Positions 9,362-17,690 of a stretch of 49,846 nucleotides of DNA are shown here, one piece after another (positions within the stretch are counted from its first letter, which is position 1; each line of letters opens with the position of its first letter). A program made the translations under genes and the position numbers. Source of the stretch: an uncultured Collinsella sp. (lineage in GTDB: Bacteria; Actinomycetota; Coriobacteriia; Coriobacteriales; Coriobacteriaceae); contig CABVAC010000010.1 of the NCBI GenBank assembly GCA_902496275.1, positions 1 to 49,846 on the forward strand. The letters run 5' to 3'. The notes beneath the pieces are model-generated. The model worked only from the letters and a program-made list of their open reading frames with translations, was not told the DNA's origin and did not search any database.

Positions 9362-9404
9362 TGTCCCAAGCTGCCGGCAGGAAAGGAACGTCCCCAAGTG
9401 CCGG
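9362..9404. repeat. 43-bp dispersed repeat, copy 1
   Basis: The unit reads TGTCCCAAG, then TGCCGGCAG, then AAAGGAACGTCCC and AAGTGCCGG, and contains two near-copies of a tract ending in TGCCGG. A second copy of the same length lies at 23937-23979 with only a few differences. Confidence 0.7.
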
Positions 9405-9503
9405 GTTTCCACAGTCATTGGGGACAGACTTAAATGAGTGGTCATTGGGGACGCTCTTGTTTGACTAGTCGTTTAAGAACGGCCCCAACGACTAGGTGAA
9501 TAG

Positions 9504-9537
9504 CAAAAGCCCCGCAGTCGGAGCGGACTGCGGGGCT
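9504..9537 (-). terminator. Terminator of the arcDABC operon
   Basis: Perfect stem AGCCCCGCAGTC/GACTGCGGGGCT (9508-9537), followed on the minus strand by TTTTGC. It lies 65 nt after the arcC stop and belongs to the segment shared with the second carbamate kinase locus. Confidence 0.85.
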
Positions 9538-9602
9538 CGTGAAGAGAGGCTAGTCTGTGGGCGCTTTGCCTGGCGCCCACGGGAGAGGCAACGGAGTAGG
9601 GA

Positions 9603-10565
9603 CTACTCGTGGATGCGGGTGCCGGAGAGGCCGGCCATGGTCTCGGCGGCCTTGTCCAGGGCGCCGATGATGCAGGTGCGGCCCTTGCGGGAGCGGGCGA
9701 ACTTGATGGCGGCGCGGACCTTGGGCTCCATGGAACCCTTGCCGAACTGGCCCTCGTCGGCCAGGCGCTCGGCCTCGTCGGCGGTGAGGTCCTCGAGCTC
9801 CTCCTGGTTGGGCTTGCCAAAGTTGATGGCGACATGCTCAACGGCGGTCAGCAGGAACAGGACGTCGGCGTCGCAGTCCTCGGCCAGCAGCTCGCCGCCC
9901 AGGTCCTTGTCGATGACGGCGGGAACGCCCTTGTAGCAGCCCTTGTTCTCGTAGTCGCGGACGACGGGGATGCCGCCGCCACCGCAGGCGATGACGATGA
10001 ACTCGTTGTCGAGCAGGTTGAGGATGGAGTCAGCCTCGACGATCTTCTTGGGATCGGGGGAGGCGACGACGCGACGCCAGCCGCGGCCGGAATCCTCGAC
10101 GAAGACCTTGGAGGGGTCCTCGGCCATGAACTCCTTGGCCTGCTCCTCGGTGTAGAAGGGGCCGATCGGCTTGGTCGGGTTCTTGAACGCGGGATCGTCC
10201 GGGTCGCACTCGATCTGGGTGACGACGGTGGCGGCGTGCCAACGCTTATAGCGCTTGTGCATCTCGCGGCCGATGCCCTGCTGCAGGTGGTAGCCGATGT
10301 AGCCCTGGGACATGGCGCCGCACTCGGGCAGCGGCATCTCGGGGGTGCCGATGGCGTCGTGGGCAGCGGCGAAGGCGTTCTGGATCATGCCGACCTGCGG
10401 GCCGTTGCCGTGGGTGATGATGATCTCGTTGCCCTGCTCGATGAGGCCGAGGAGCGCGTGGGCGGTGTTGCTCACGGCCTCGATCTGCTCGACGGGGTTG
10501 TTGCCGAGGGCGTTGCCGCCGAGGGCGACGACGATGCGGTCGGGCTTACCGTACGGTTTACTCAT
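9603..10565 (-). CDS. arcC: Carbamate kinase, operon copy
   Basis: A 320-residue amino-acid-kinase-fold enzyme that transfers phosphate from carbamoyl phosphate to ADP, yielding ATP, CO2 and ammonia: the energy-conserving last step of the arginine deiminase pathway. The glycine-rich RIVVALGGNALG, ITHGNGPQVG and IACGGGGIPV motifs, and the terminal SGTRIHE, are as expected and the length is normal. It is last in arcDABC, 23 nt after arcB. From residue 7 to the end it is identical to the copy at 16728-17690; only the extreme 5' end differs (MSKPYG against MSKPLG). The AAAGGA site seen before the second copy is missing here; GGGAAG lies about 13 nt upstream, so translation may lean on coupling to arcB. 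Confidence 0.96.
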   Translation of the reverse strand: MSKPYGKPDRIVVALGGNALGNNPVEQIEAVSNTAHALLGLIEQGNEIIITHGNGPQVGMIQNAFAAAHDAIGTPEMPLPECGAMSQGYIGYHLQQGIGREMHKRYKRWHAATVVTQIECDPDDPAFKNPTKPIGPFYTEEQAKEFMAEDPSKVFVEDSGRGWRRVVASPDPKKIVEADSILNLLDNEFIVIACGGGGIPVVRDYENKGCYKGVPAVIDKDLGGELLAEDCDADVLFLLTAVEHVAINFGKPNQEELEDLTADEAERLADEGQFGKGSMEPKVRAAIKFARSRKGRTCIIGALDKAAETMAGLSGTRIHE

Positions 10566-10588
10566 AGTGTTCGTTCACTTCCCAGCTA

Positions 10589-11596
10589 CTAGCGAAGCGT
10601 CGCGTACATCATGGCCTTAATGGTATGCATGCGGTTCTCGGCCTCCTGGAACACGCGAGACTGCGCGCTCTCAAAGACCTCGTCGGAAACCTCCATCTCG
10701 GTCACGCCGAACTTCTCGGCAATCTCGGCGCCGATGGTGGTCTGCGTATCGTGGAAGCTCGGCAGGCAGTGCATAAAGATGGCGCCGGGGTTTGCCTTGG
10801 CCATGACCTCGGGCGTTACTCGATAGGGAGAGAGAAGATCGATTCGGCTCTTCCACAGCTCCTCAGCCTGGCCCATACCGACCCAAACGTCCGTATAGAT
10901 CACGTCTGCATCCTTGACGCCCTCGTCGATATCCTCAGTGAGCTGGATCGTGCAGCCATTCTGAGCGGCGATCTCCTGGCAGCGCTCAAGAAGCTCGGGA
11001 TCGAAGTGCGTGGCGCCCTCGACATCGCCCTTGGGTCCGCAGGAGCAGAAGTTAATGCCGAGCTTGGCGCAGATAACCATCAGGGAGTCGCTGACGTTGC
11101 CCTGCTCCTTGCCCATATAGGTGAGCTTCATGCCGCGCGTGTCGCCAAACTCCTCACGCATGGTAAGAATGTCGGCAAGGGCCTGGGTGGGATGGTACTC
11201 GTTGGTCAGACCGTTCCAGACGGGAACGCCAGCCTTGGCGGCAAGCTCCTCGACGATCGACTGGTCGGAGCCGCGATACTCAATACCGTCATACATGCGA
11301 CCGAGCACGCGGGCGGTATCCTCGATGGACTCTTTCTTGCCCATCTGCGACGAGCCGGGGTCGAGGTAGGTCACACCCATACCCAGGTCCATACCGCCGA
11401 CCTCGAAGGCACAGCGCGTGCGCGTTGAGGTCTTCTCAAACAGCAGGACAATGTTCTTGCCCTCGAGAAAGCGGTGCGGATAACCGGCGCGCTTCATATC
11501 CTTGAAGTTCTTTGAGAGGTCGAGCATGTACTCGATTTCCTCGGACGTAAAGTCAAGCAGGGTAAGAACGCTTCGACCAGAAAGATTAAGAGCCAT
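10589..11596 (-). CDS. arcB: Ornithine carbamoyltransferase, catabolic
   Basis: A frame opens further upstream (11656), but ATG 11596 has GAAAGGATT about 6 nt before it and begins the family N-terminus MALNLSGRSVLTLLDF, giving 335 residues. The carbamoyl-phosphate motif KTSTRTRCAFE, the HPTQ motif of NEYHPTQALAD and the ornithine-side FMHCLPSFHD are intact. In this operon it runs in the catabolic direction: citrulline plus phosphate to ornithine plus carbamoyl phosphate, supplying arcC. It is cytosolic and normally an oligomer of trimers. It lies between arcA (86-nt gap) and arcC (23-nt gap). Confidence 0.96.
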   Translation of the reverse strand: MALNLSGRSVLTLLDFTSEEIEYMLDLSKNFKDMKRAGYPHRFLEGKNIVLLFEKTSTRTRCAFEVGGMDLGMGVTYLDPGSSQMGKKESIEDTARVLGRMYDGIEYRGSDQSIVEELAAKAGVPVWNGLTNEYHPTQALADILTMREEFGDTRGMKLTYMGKEQGNVSDSLMVICAKLGINFCSCGPKGDVEGATHFDPELLERCQEIAAQNGCTIQLTEDIDEGVKDADVIYTDVWVGMGQAEELWKSRIDLLSPYRVTPEVMAKANPGAIFMHCLPSFHDTQTTIGAEIAEKFGVTEMEVSDEVFESAQSRVFQEAENRMHTIKAMMYATLR

Positions 11597-11682
11597 GATT
11601 TGAATCCTTTCGATTGTTGGAACACACAAGGAGGGATGGGCGGCGCAGACGCACACGCGCCGCCCAGATACGCTAACGCTGA

Positions 11683-12927
11683 CTAGATTTCCTCACGCCA
11701 GAACGGCATGGTCATGCAGCGCGGGCCGCCGCGACCGCGAGAAAGCTCCTCGGAGGGGGCGACGAGCAGCTCGACGCCGGCCTTGTAAAGAGCATCGTTG
11801 GTGACAACGTTGCGCTCATACACGCAGACCTTGCCCGGTGCGACCGCAAGAGTGTTGGAACCATCGTTCCACTGCTCACGGGAAGCCTCGATCGGATCGC
11901 CACCACCGCACTCAATCATGGTGATGTGGTCCATACCCGTCGCAAGCTCGAGAATATGCTGCAGGGTGCCCTCGAGCTCCTCGATATGCACCTCCCCCTC
12001 CGAATCGCCCTTGGTCAGGCGGTAGGCACGAAGCGTCTGGTAGATGCCGGGATAGACCGTGAACTTATCGCGATCGACCTGCGTGCAGACGGTGTCGAGG
12101 TGCATGTAGGCGTAGCCGTGCGGGATCTTGATGGCATAGATGTTCTCGATCTCGGCCTCATCGGAACCCCAGAACATATTCTTGGCGAGCTCATCGATGG
12201 CCGCAGTCTGGGTGCGCTCGGAAATACCGATGGCGAGCGTCTTGGCGTTGATGTTGAGGATATCGCCGCCCTCGATATGCCACTCGCTATTGTGGTCGTA
12301 CCAGATGGGGCTACCGGCGTAATCGGGATGGTTGCGGAGCACCGTTTCGTAGAAGATTACCTCGCGATTGCGCTGATTCCAGTACATGCGGTTCATGGTA
12401 GCGCCCTTGCCCACGACAGCCAGGGGATCACGGGAGAAATACGAGGCGGGCATGGGGAAGAGGACCATGTCGTCGCCCTTCAGCTCATCGCCGTCCAAGC
12501 TGGCAAGAGAGCCGCCGACATGCGGGATCTCGAGGTCGCGCACATACAGTCCGCCCATAGCCGTGAGGACAAATTCCTTGTTGTCCTTGATGGAATCGAG
12601 CTTCTCGACAACGGCCTGGCGAAGGGCCGCGTTGGAGATGCCGGACTCACCCATGAACTTCGTCATGAACTCTGCGCGAGTGCCCTCGACTTTGTCAAAC
12701 GTCTCAGCGAGCAGCTCTTCCATATAGACGACCTCGGCGCCAGCGCCGCGAAGAAGGTCGGTAAACTGATCGTGCTCTTTCTGGGCATAGTCCAGATAGA
12801 ACGCGTCGTGAATCCAAACGCGGTCGAAATCCTCCGCCTTCATGTTTACAAGATCCATACCGGGGCGATGGACGCACACCTTCTTGAGGGCGCCAATCTC
12901 GCTATGAACGTTCAGTCCTTTGTTCAT
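11683..12927 (-). CDS. arcA: Arginine deiminase
   Basis: A 414-residue enzyme of the guanidino-group-modifying (pentein) family that hydrolyses arginine to citrulline and ammonia. Signature segments are present: YFSRDPLAVVG (catalytic Asp), WHIEGGDIL (Glu/Asp), GISERTQ (substrate Arg), MHLDTVCTQVD (catalytic His) and RGRGGPRCMTMP with the nucleophilic Cys near the C-terminus. The Arg five residues before that Cys, which contacts substrate in characterised deiminases, is kept. It lies between arcD (42-nt gap) and arcB. AAGGAT precedes ATG. A second, more divergent homologue lies at 14684-15934. Confidence 0.97.
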   Translation of the reverse strand: MNKGLNVHSEIGALKKVCVHRPGMDLVNMKAEDFDRVWIHDAFYLDYAQKEHDQFTDLLRGAGAEVVYMEELLAETFDKVEGTRAEFMTKFMGESGISNAALRQAVVEKLDSIKDNKEFVLTAMGGLYVRDLEIPHVGGSLASLDGDELKGDDMVLFPMPASYFSRDPLAVVGKGATMNRMYWNQRNREVIFYETVLRNHPDYAGSPIWYDHNSEWHIEGGDILNINAKTLAIGISERTQTAAIDELAKNMFWGSDEAEIENIYAIKIPHGYAYMHLDTVCTQVDRDKFTVYPGIYQTLRAYRLTKGDSEGEVHIEELEGTLQHILELATGMDHITMIECGGGDPIEASREQWNDGSNTLAVAPGKVCVYERNVVTNDALYKAGVELLVAPSEELSRGRGGPRCMTMPFWREEI

Positions 12928-12969
12928 CTCTATCCTTCTTTCTCACAACTTGTATGTGGGGTTTTGCAT

Positions 12970-14406
12970 TTACGGCAGGGGGATAAGACCCGAAACCGCA
13001 GTGAATGCCATGCAGATAACGCTTACGACCAGGAAGAATTTCCAAGCGACCTTCCACCACTGGCCAAGCGGAATCTTACAGACGCCAAGACCGGCAACGA
13101 GCATCGCGCTTGTCGGCGAAATGAGAGACATGGCAGCACTGCCCATGGAAAGGCCGGTAACTGCAGCCTCGGGGTTTAAGCCCGTCAGCTCAACAAGCGG
13201 GCCAAAAATTGGAATCGTAAGAGCAGCGATACCCGAAGAGCTCGGAACGAGGATCGACAGAAGGTTATCCACGACATAGAGGATGCTCGTAAAGATAACG
13301 GCTGGAACTCCAGTGAGAGCCGTGGCGAGCGTATTGAGAATCGTATCGATGATGAGGCCGTCATTGGCGATTACGAGGATTCCGCGGGCAAGTCCAACAA
13401 CGATGGCAGAGAACGCGAAATCTGCAATTCCCTTAACGAACTCGCCAGCGATCTCCTTCTCATTCATCCCGGAAACAACACCCGAAAGAAGGGCCATGGC
13501 CAAGAAAATCGCAGAGATTTCGTTCATGTACCAGCCCTGGGCCACCAGACCCCAAATGATGGCGGCAAGTCCAAGCACGAAAATAACCATGACGGCTTTC
13601 TGCCTACCGGTGAACTCGCTATCGAGGAGGTTCTCGTCCGCACCAAACTCTTTGCGCTTCTCGATATCATCGTGGAAAGCTGGGGATGCCTCGGGATTCT
13701 TCTTAACCTTGAGGGCATACATCACAACCCATGCGATGGCAACTGCCGTGAGCACGACAAGGGCGATAGTACGCAACCAAAGCTGGGGGTTGCCCTGGAT
13801 ACCGAGGATGCCCTGGGAAATCAGGACGTTGAACGGGTTTACGGTAGATGCGATGTATCCGATACGGGCACCCACAAACACCGTCATGAACGCTGTAATT
13901 GAGTCGAAGCCCATGGCCATCATGATCGGCATAAGAATCGCAAAGAACGGAAGCGTCTCCTCTGCCATACCAAAGGTGCTGCCGCCCAAGGCAAAAAGCA
14001 CCATTAGGATCGGAATGATGAGGACGTCCTTGCTCTTGAACTTCTTCACCACTCGGGCGACGCCGCTCGTGATGGCTCCGGTCGCCGTGATGACCTGGAA
14101 GGAACCTCCCACGATCATAATGAATGCAACGACCTCGACCGCTTGCTGGATGCCGATCGCAGGGGCCTCAAGTACTTCGAAGATGCCTTGGCGAAGATCG
14201 ACCTCGTTGCCGTCCTCGTCCGTATAGACCTTATCGACAGGCTCATAGGTGCCCGAGACCGTTACCTCGCGACCGTTAACCTCCTGGCGCTCAAACGAAC
14301 CCGAAGGCACGACCCAGGTCAGAACGGCAAATACGGCCATCAAGACGAGAATGATGGTGTACACGTGCGGGACTCGAAGAGTGCGCTTCTTTTCTGTCTC
14401 TGCCAT
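12970..14406 (-). CDS. arcD: YfcC-family transporter, probable arginine/ornithine antiporter
   Basis: A 478-residue protein with about twelve to thirteen hydrophobic helices, of the YfcC/DcuC-like carboxylate-carrier superfamily rather than the APC-type ArcD. Typical segments are AVLTWVVPSGSFER at the first helix-loop, GGSTFGMAEETLPFF and the late VDNLLSILVPSSSGIAALT. A 50-residue acidic loop follows helix 1. Proteins of this type (ArcD2/YfcC) sit in arc operons and exchange arginine for ornithine. It is the first gene of arcDABC, preceded by AAGGAGG and the 277-nt divergent promoter region. The substrate is assigned from context; the symbol is functional, not a claim of orthology to Pseudomonas ArcD. 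Confidence 0.85.
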   Translation of the reverse strand: MAETEKKRTLRVPHVYTIILVLMAVFAVLTWVVPSGSFERQEVNGREVTVSGTYEPVDKVYTDEDGNEVDLRQGIFEVLEAPAIGIQQAVEVVAFIMIVGGSFQVITATGAITSGVARVVKKFKSKDVLIIPILMVLFALGGSTFGMAEETLPFFAILMPIMMAMGFDSITAFMTVFVGARIGYIASTVNPFNVLISQGILGIQGNPQLWLRTIALVVLTAVAIAWVVMYALKVKKNPEASPAFHDDIEKRKEFGADENLLDSEFTGRQKAVMVIFVLGLAAIIWGLVAQGWYMNEISAIFLAMALLSGVVSGMNEKEIAGEFVKGIADFAFSAIVVGLARGILVIANDGLIIDTILNTLATALTGVPAVIFTSILYVVDNLLSILVPSSSGIAALTIPIFGPLVELTGLNPEAAVTGLSMGSAAMSLISPTSAMLVAGLGVCKIPLGQWWKVAWKFFLVVSVICMAFTAVSGLIPLP

Positions 14407-14527
14407 CTCTCCTCCTTAATTCAGGGGTTTTTCGTTGCCGGCAAAGCCATTGTGTCATCGCGCAAAACACCCTTCCGTCTCTTCGCCCGCCAACGAAGCG
14501 CATCGACCCGTAAACGGATTTCAGATT

Positions 14528-14622
14528 GATGTAATTTGTCAATTTGCTTTCTAAATTGAAGTTTAACATCAATTACTAAGCCGGTTCGTGCCATTCACCT
14601 GTGACAGATATGATGTAAATTG
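14528..14622. promoter_or_regulatory. Candidate operators between arcD and the second deiminase
   Basis: The AT-rich 277-nt divergent region holds GATGTAATTTG (14528-14538), GATGTAAATTG (14612-14622) and an inverted copy AACATCAATT (14565-14574). Three related sites between two divergent arginine genes suggest one shared regulator, for example the XRE/S24-like protein encoded at 15936 or an ArgR/ArcR protein elsewhere. I could not place a convincing -35/-10 pair for either direction. Confidence 0.45.
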
Positions 14623-14683
14623 AATCAAGCTCGTAATGTGCCACTATGGAAGCAATAAATACTCACCGCCAAAGCGAGGTCAC

Positions 14684-15934
14684 ATGTCCGCATTGCATGT
14701 TCAAAATGAAATAGGAAAGCTAAAAAAGGTGCTTCTGCACTGTCCCGGCCCCGAAACGCGCAACTACCCCGACGGCCAGTTCAATCAAGTCTTTACGCTA
14801 CGCCCTTCTAGCAATTCATTTGATCTTGAAAAGGCTCTTGGGGAGCATCATGCTTACTCGGCGATGCTCGAGCACGAAGGGGTAGAGATTCTCTATCTTG
14901 AAAACCTTCTTACCGAAGCCCTTGATGCGACAGAGCAAGCGCGTCGCTCTTTTATCGATAGCTACATTTCAGAATGCGGCGCGCGGGGCATTGAGCTCGA
15001 GTCTGCCATTCGCGAGTATCTTGAGCATATCGAAGGTTCCCGCGACCTGGTCCAGGCAGCCGTCAACGGCGTTCGCTACTCCCAGGTCTTCGACACGAAC
15101 AAGGAGGTGTTCAGCCTCTCAAAGCTGACGGGAGACGCATACTCACCCGACGACCTTCTCATAGCCCCCCTTAACACCATGTGGTTCACGCGCGATCCAG
15201 CAAGCGTCATCGGCGAAGGTGTCACGCTCAACCATATGTACTGGCCAGAGCGCAACCGTGAGGTTATCGCCTATAAAACGATTTTTAACTATCATCCGGA
15301 TTTCCGCGAGACTCCTCAGTTCTTCAAGCATGAATCGACTTACCACATTGAAGGCGGCGACCTTCACAACCTCAACAGCGAAAATGTAGCCGTTGGCATC
15401 TCTCAACGAACCGAGCCAGCAGCTATAGACACCCTAACGAATAACTTGCTCTGGGACGAGAACTCGACTATTGAGTCCGTATGGGCCATTGAGGTTCCCT
15501 ACGATGATCTCTGCATTCATCTCGACACATACTTTGCTCGTGTTAACTATGAGACATTCCTCATTGACCGGGAGCTCCTGGACCAAGCGCGAGTCTACTG
15601 CATTACACGAGGCAGATCGGAAAGGACAACCCGGGCGCGTCATGTCGAAGGCGGACTAAAAGAAGCGCTGGGATTAGCCCTGGGTTTAAGTTCACCGCAA
15701 TTTATCCCTTGCGGCGGCTCAAATCCCGGAGCGGCAGAGGTCGAAAGAACCAACAATGCCATAAGCACCCTTTGCCTGGAGCCCGGCAAGGTCTGCGTAT
15801 ACGAAGAGAACACCGAGACTAACAAGGCACTGGAGCAGGCCGGTATTGAACTTGTTCCCATCTCTATCTTTGAGCTGACAAACGGCTTTGGCGGCCCCAA
15901 CTGCCTCTGCCTTCCCCTCGTCCGCGCTTCATAA
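14684..15934 (+). CDS. Divergent second arginine deiminase-like protein
   Basis: ATG 14684 is preferred over an upstream frame opening because GCGAGG lies about 5 nt before it and MSALHVQNEIGKLKKVLLH is the family start; 416 residues. The catalytic Asp (WFTRDPASV), Glu/Asp (YHIEGGDLHNL), His (IHLDTYFARV) and Cys (GGPNCLCLPL) are retained. However, the RGRGGPRC motif of ArcA reads NGFGGPNC here, so the substrate-contacting Arg five residues before Cys is Phe. GISERT also reads GISQRT. It may therefore have altered kinetics, another guanidino substrate, or a regulatory role. It is read divergently from arcDABC, and the regulator at 15936 begins 1 nt after its stop. Confidence 0.88.
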   Translation: MSALHVQNEIGKLKKVLLHCPGPETRNYPDGQFNQVFTLRPSSNSFDLEKALGEHHAYSAMLEHEGVEILYLENLLTEALDATEQARRSFIDSYISECGARGIELESAIREYLEHIEGSRDLVQAAVNGVRYSQVFDTNKEVFSLSKLTGDAYSPDDLLIAPLNTMWFTRDPASVIGEGVTLNHMYWPERNREVIAYKTIFNYHPDFRETPQFFKHESTYHIEGGDLHNLNSENVAVGISQRTEPAAIDTLTNNLLWDENSTIESVWAIEVPYDDLCIHLDTYFARVNYETFLIDRELLDQARVYCITRGRSERTTRARHVEGGLKEALGLALGLSSPQFIPCGGSNPGAAEVERTNNAISTLCLEPGKVCVYEENTETNKALEQAGIELVPISIFELTNGFGGPNCLCLPLVRAS

Positions 15935-15935
15935 C

Positions 15936-16586
15936 ATGGGAACGGGTCAAAACATAAAGGCGCTTCGCAAGCGCGACCAGCTCACGCAGGAGGAGTTCGC
16001 GGCACTTGTCGGCGTCTCCAAAGAAACGGTATGCCGTTGGGAAAAGGACCGCTATGCCATCCGCCGGTCGACACTGCTCAAGATCGTTTCGAAATTCAAT
16101 CTGCAGTTTGACGACCTCGCATCGGAAACCGCAGGGCTTGCCGCAAAGCTCGACCACGAGGGGCGGAAGGGGGAATCCAAGGAAACTACTACTGACTCCC
16201 TTTGTGATGTATTTAAAATTCAGATGAATGGAGGCAGAACGGGACTCAAGCAGACCGGAACAACGGCGCTCCCCTCATCCGTATTCAAAAACCATCGCGG
16301 GTGCTTCTTTGTTCAAATGGACACATCTGCCATGTCCAAATGCTATCCGATAGGATCCCTTCTCCTCGTGGATCCAAACCTGAAACCCTGGAACGGATGC
16401 TCCGTCCTCGCCTTGGCCGATAATTCCAGAATGGTCATACGGCGATATAGCACCGGCACGAACACCGTGATGCTGTCATCCTACTCATATCGCACGTCGG
16501 AACCGGATATTGTGCTGGACAAACGCCGAATCAGGATTCTCGGAGTCATCGTCTGGTTTCAGGCATCCCATGACCTGAGCATCTAA
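15936..16586 (+). CDS. XRE-type regulator with S24/LexA-like C-terminal domain
   Basis: ATG 15936 is 1 nt after the deiminase stop, giving 216 residues and implying co-translation. Residues 6-65 form a helix-turn-helix (IKALRKRDQLTQEEFAALVG, then SKETVCRWEKDRY). Residues about 125-210 resemble the S24/LexA fold: DTSAMSKCYPIGSLLLVDP carries a Ser where the catalytic Ser is expected, but the catalytic Lys position in RMVIRRYS appears to be Arg. It probably binds DNA and senses a state or ligand without self-cleaving. A likely target is the adjacent divergent arc promoter region. Phage-repressor ancestry is possible. Confidence 0.82.
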   Translation: MGTGQNIKALRKRDQLTQEEFAALVGVSKETVCRWEKDRYAIRRSTLLKIVSKFNLQFDDLASETAGLAAKLDHEGRKGESKETTTDSLCDVFKIQMNGGRTGLKQTGTTALPSSVFKNHRGCFFVQMDTSAMSKCYPIGSLLLVDPNLKPWNGCSVLALADNSRMVIRRYSTGTNTVMLSSYSYRTSEPDIVLDKRRIRILGVIVWFQASHDLSI

Positions 16587-16628
16587 CCAAATTTGCTCTT
16601 GTTTACCCCCTGCACACATCTCAAACAG

Positions 16629-16662
16629 CAAAAGCCCCGCAGCCGGAGCGGACTGCGGGGCT
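16629..16662 (-). terminator. Terminator of the second carbamate kinase gene
   Basis: The same stem-loop as at 9504-9537, with one T-to-C change in the stem (CAGCC for CAGTC). It is followed on the minus strand by TTTTGC. It separates the convergent regulator and kinase genes. Confidence 0.8.
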
Positions 16663-16727
16663 CGTGAAGAGAGGCTAGTCTGTGGGCGTCTTGCCTGGCG
16701 CCCACGGGAGAGGCAACGGAGTAGGGG

Positions 16728-17690
16728 CTACTCGTGGATGCGGGTGCCGGAGAGGCCGGCCATGGTCTCGGCGGCCTTGTCCAGGGCGCCGATGATGCAG
16801 GTGCGGCCCTTGCGGGAGCGGGCGAACTTGATGGCGGCGCGGACCTTGGGCTCCATGGAACCCTTGCCGAACTGGCCCTCGTCGGCCAGGCGCTCGGCCT
16901 CGTCGGCGGTGAGGTCCTCGAGCTCCTCCTGGTTGGGCTTGCCAAAGTTGATGGCGACATGCTCAACGGCGGTCAGCAGGAACAGGACGTCGGCGTCGCA
17001 GTCCTCGGCCAGCAGCTCGCCGCCCAGGTCCTTGTCGATGACGGCGGGAACGCCCTTGTAGCAGCCCTTGTTCTCGTAGTCGCGGACGACGGGGATGCCG
17101 CCGCCACCGCAGGCGATGACGATGAACTCGTTGTCGAGCAGGTTGAGGATGGAGTCAGCCTCGACGATCTTCTTGGGATCGGGGGAGGCGACGACGCGAC
17201 GCCAGCCGCGGCCGGAATCCTCGACGAAGACCTTGGAGGGGTCCTCGGCCATGAACTCCTTGGCCTGCTCCTCGGTGTAGAAGGGGCCGATCGGCTTGGT
17301 CGGGTTCTTGAACGCGGGATCGTCCGGGTCGCACTCGATCTGGGTGACGACGGTGGCGGCGTGCCAACGCTTATAGCGCTTGTGCATCTCGCGGCCGATG
17401 CCCTGCTGCAGGTGGTAGCCGATGTAGCCCTGGGACATGGCGCCGCACTCGGGCAGCGGCATCTCGGGGGTGCCGATGGCGTCGTGGGCAGCGGCGAAGG
17501 CGTTCTGGATCATGCCGACCTGCGGGCCGTTGCCGTGGGTGATGATGATCTCGTTGCCCTGCTCGATGAGGCCGAGGAGCGCGTGGGCGGTGTTGCTCAC
17601 GGCCTCGATCTGCTCGACGGGGTTGTTGCCGAGGGCGTTGCCGCCGAGGGCGACGACAATACGATCGGGCTTGCCAAGAGGCTTAGACAT
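16728..17690 (-). CDS. arcC: Carbamate kinase, second copy
   Basis: ATG 17690 is chosen over an upstream start because AAAGGATT lies about 8 nt before it; the encoded protein has 320 residues. It is identical to the operon copy from residue 7 (KPDRIVVALGG) to the end and carries the same motifs, so it should make ATP from carbamoyl phosphate. It stands alone, convergent to the XRE regulator, with its own AT-rich upstream region and terminator. DNA identity with copy 1 spans about 16627-17657 and ends abruptly 33 nt inside the start codon. Two copies could raise dosage or allow expression under a second signal. Confidence 0.96.
   Translation of the reverse strand: MSKPLGKPDRIVVALGGNALGNNPVEQIEAVSNTAHALLGLIEQGNEIIITHGNGPQVGMIQNAFAAAHDAIGTPEMPLPECGAMSQGYIGYHLQQGIGREMHKRYKRWHAATVVTQIECDPDDPAFKNPTKPIGPFYTEEQAKEFMAEDPSKVFVEDSGRGWRRVVASPDPKKIVEADSILNLLDNEFIVIACGGGGIPVVRDYENKGCYKGVPAVIDKDLGGELLAEDCDADVLFLLTAVEHVAINFGKPNQEELEDLTADEAERLADEGQFGKGSMEPKVRAAIKFARSRKGRTCIIGALDKAAETMAGLSGTRIHE

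Noticed and set aside
9051..9443. Possible CRISPR array
   Set aside because: Repeats are unequal, partly overlapping and lack regular unique spacers; there are no cas genes in the window.
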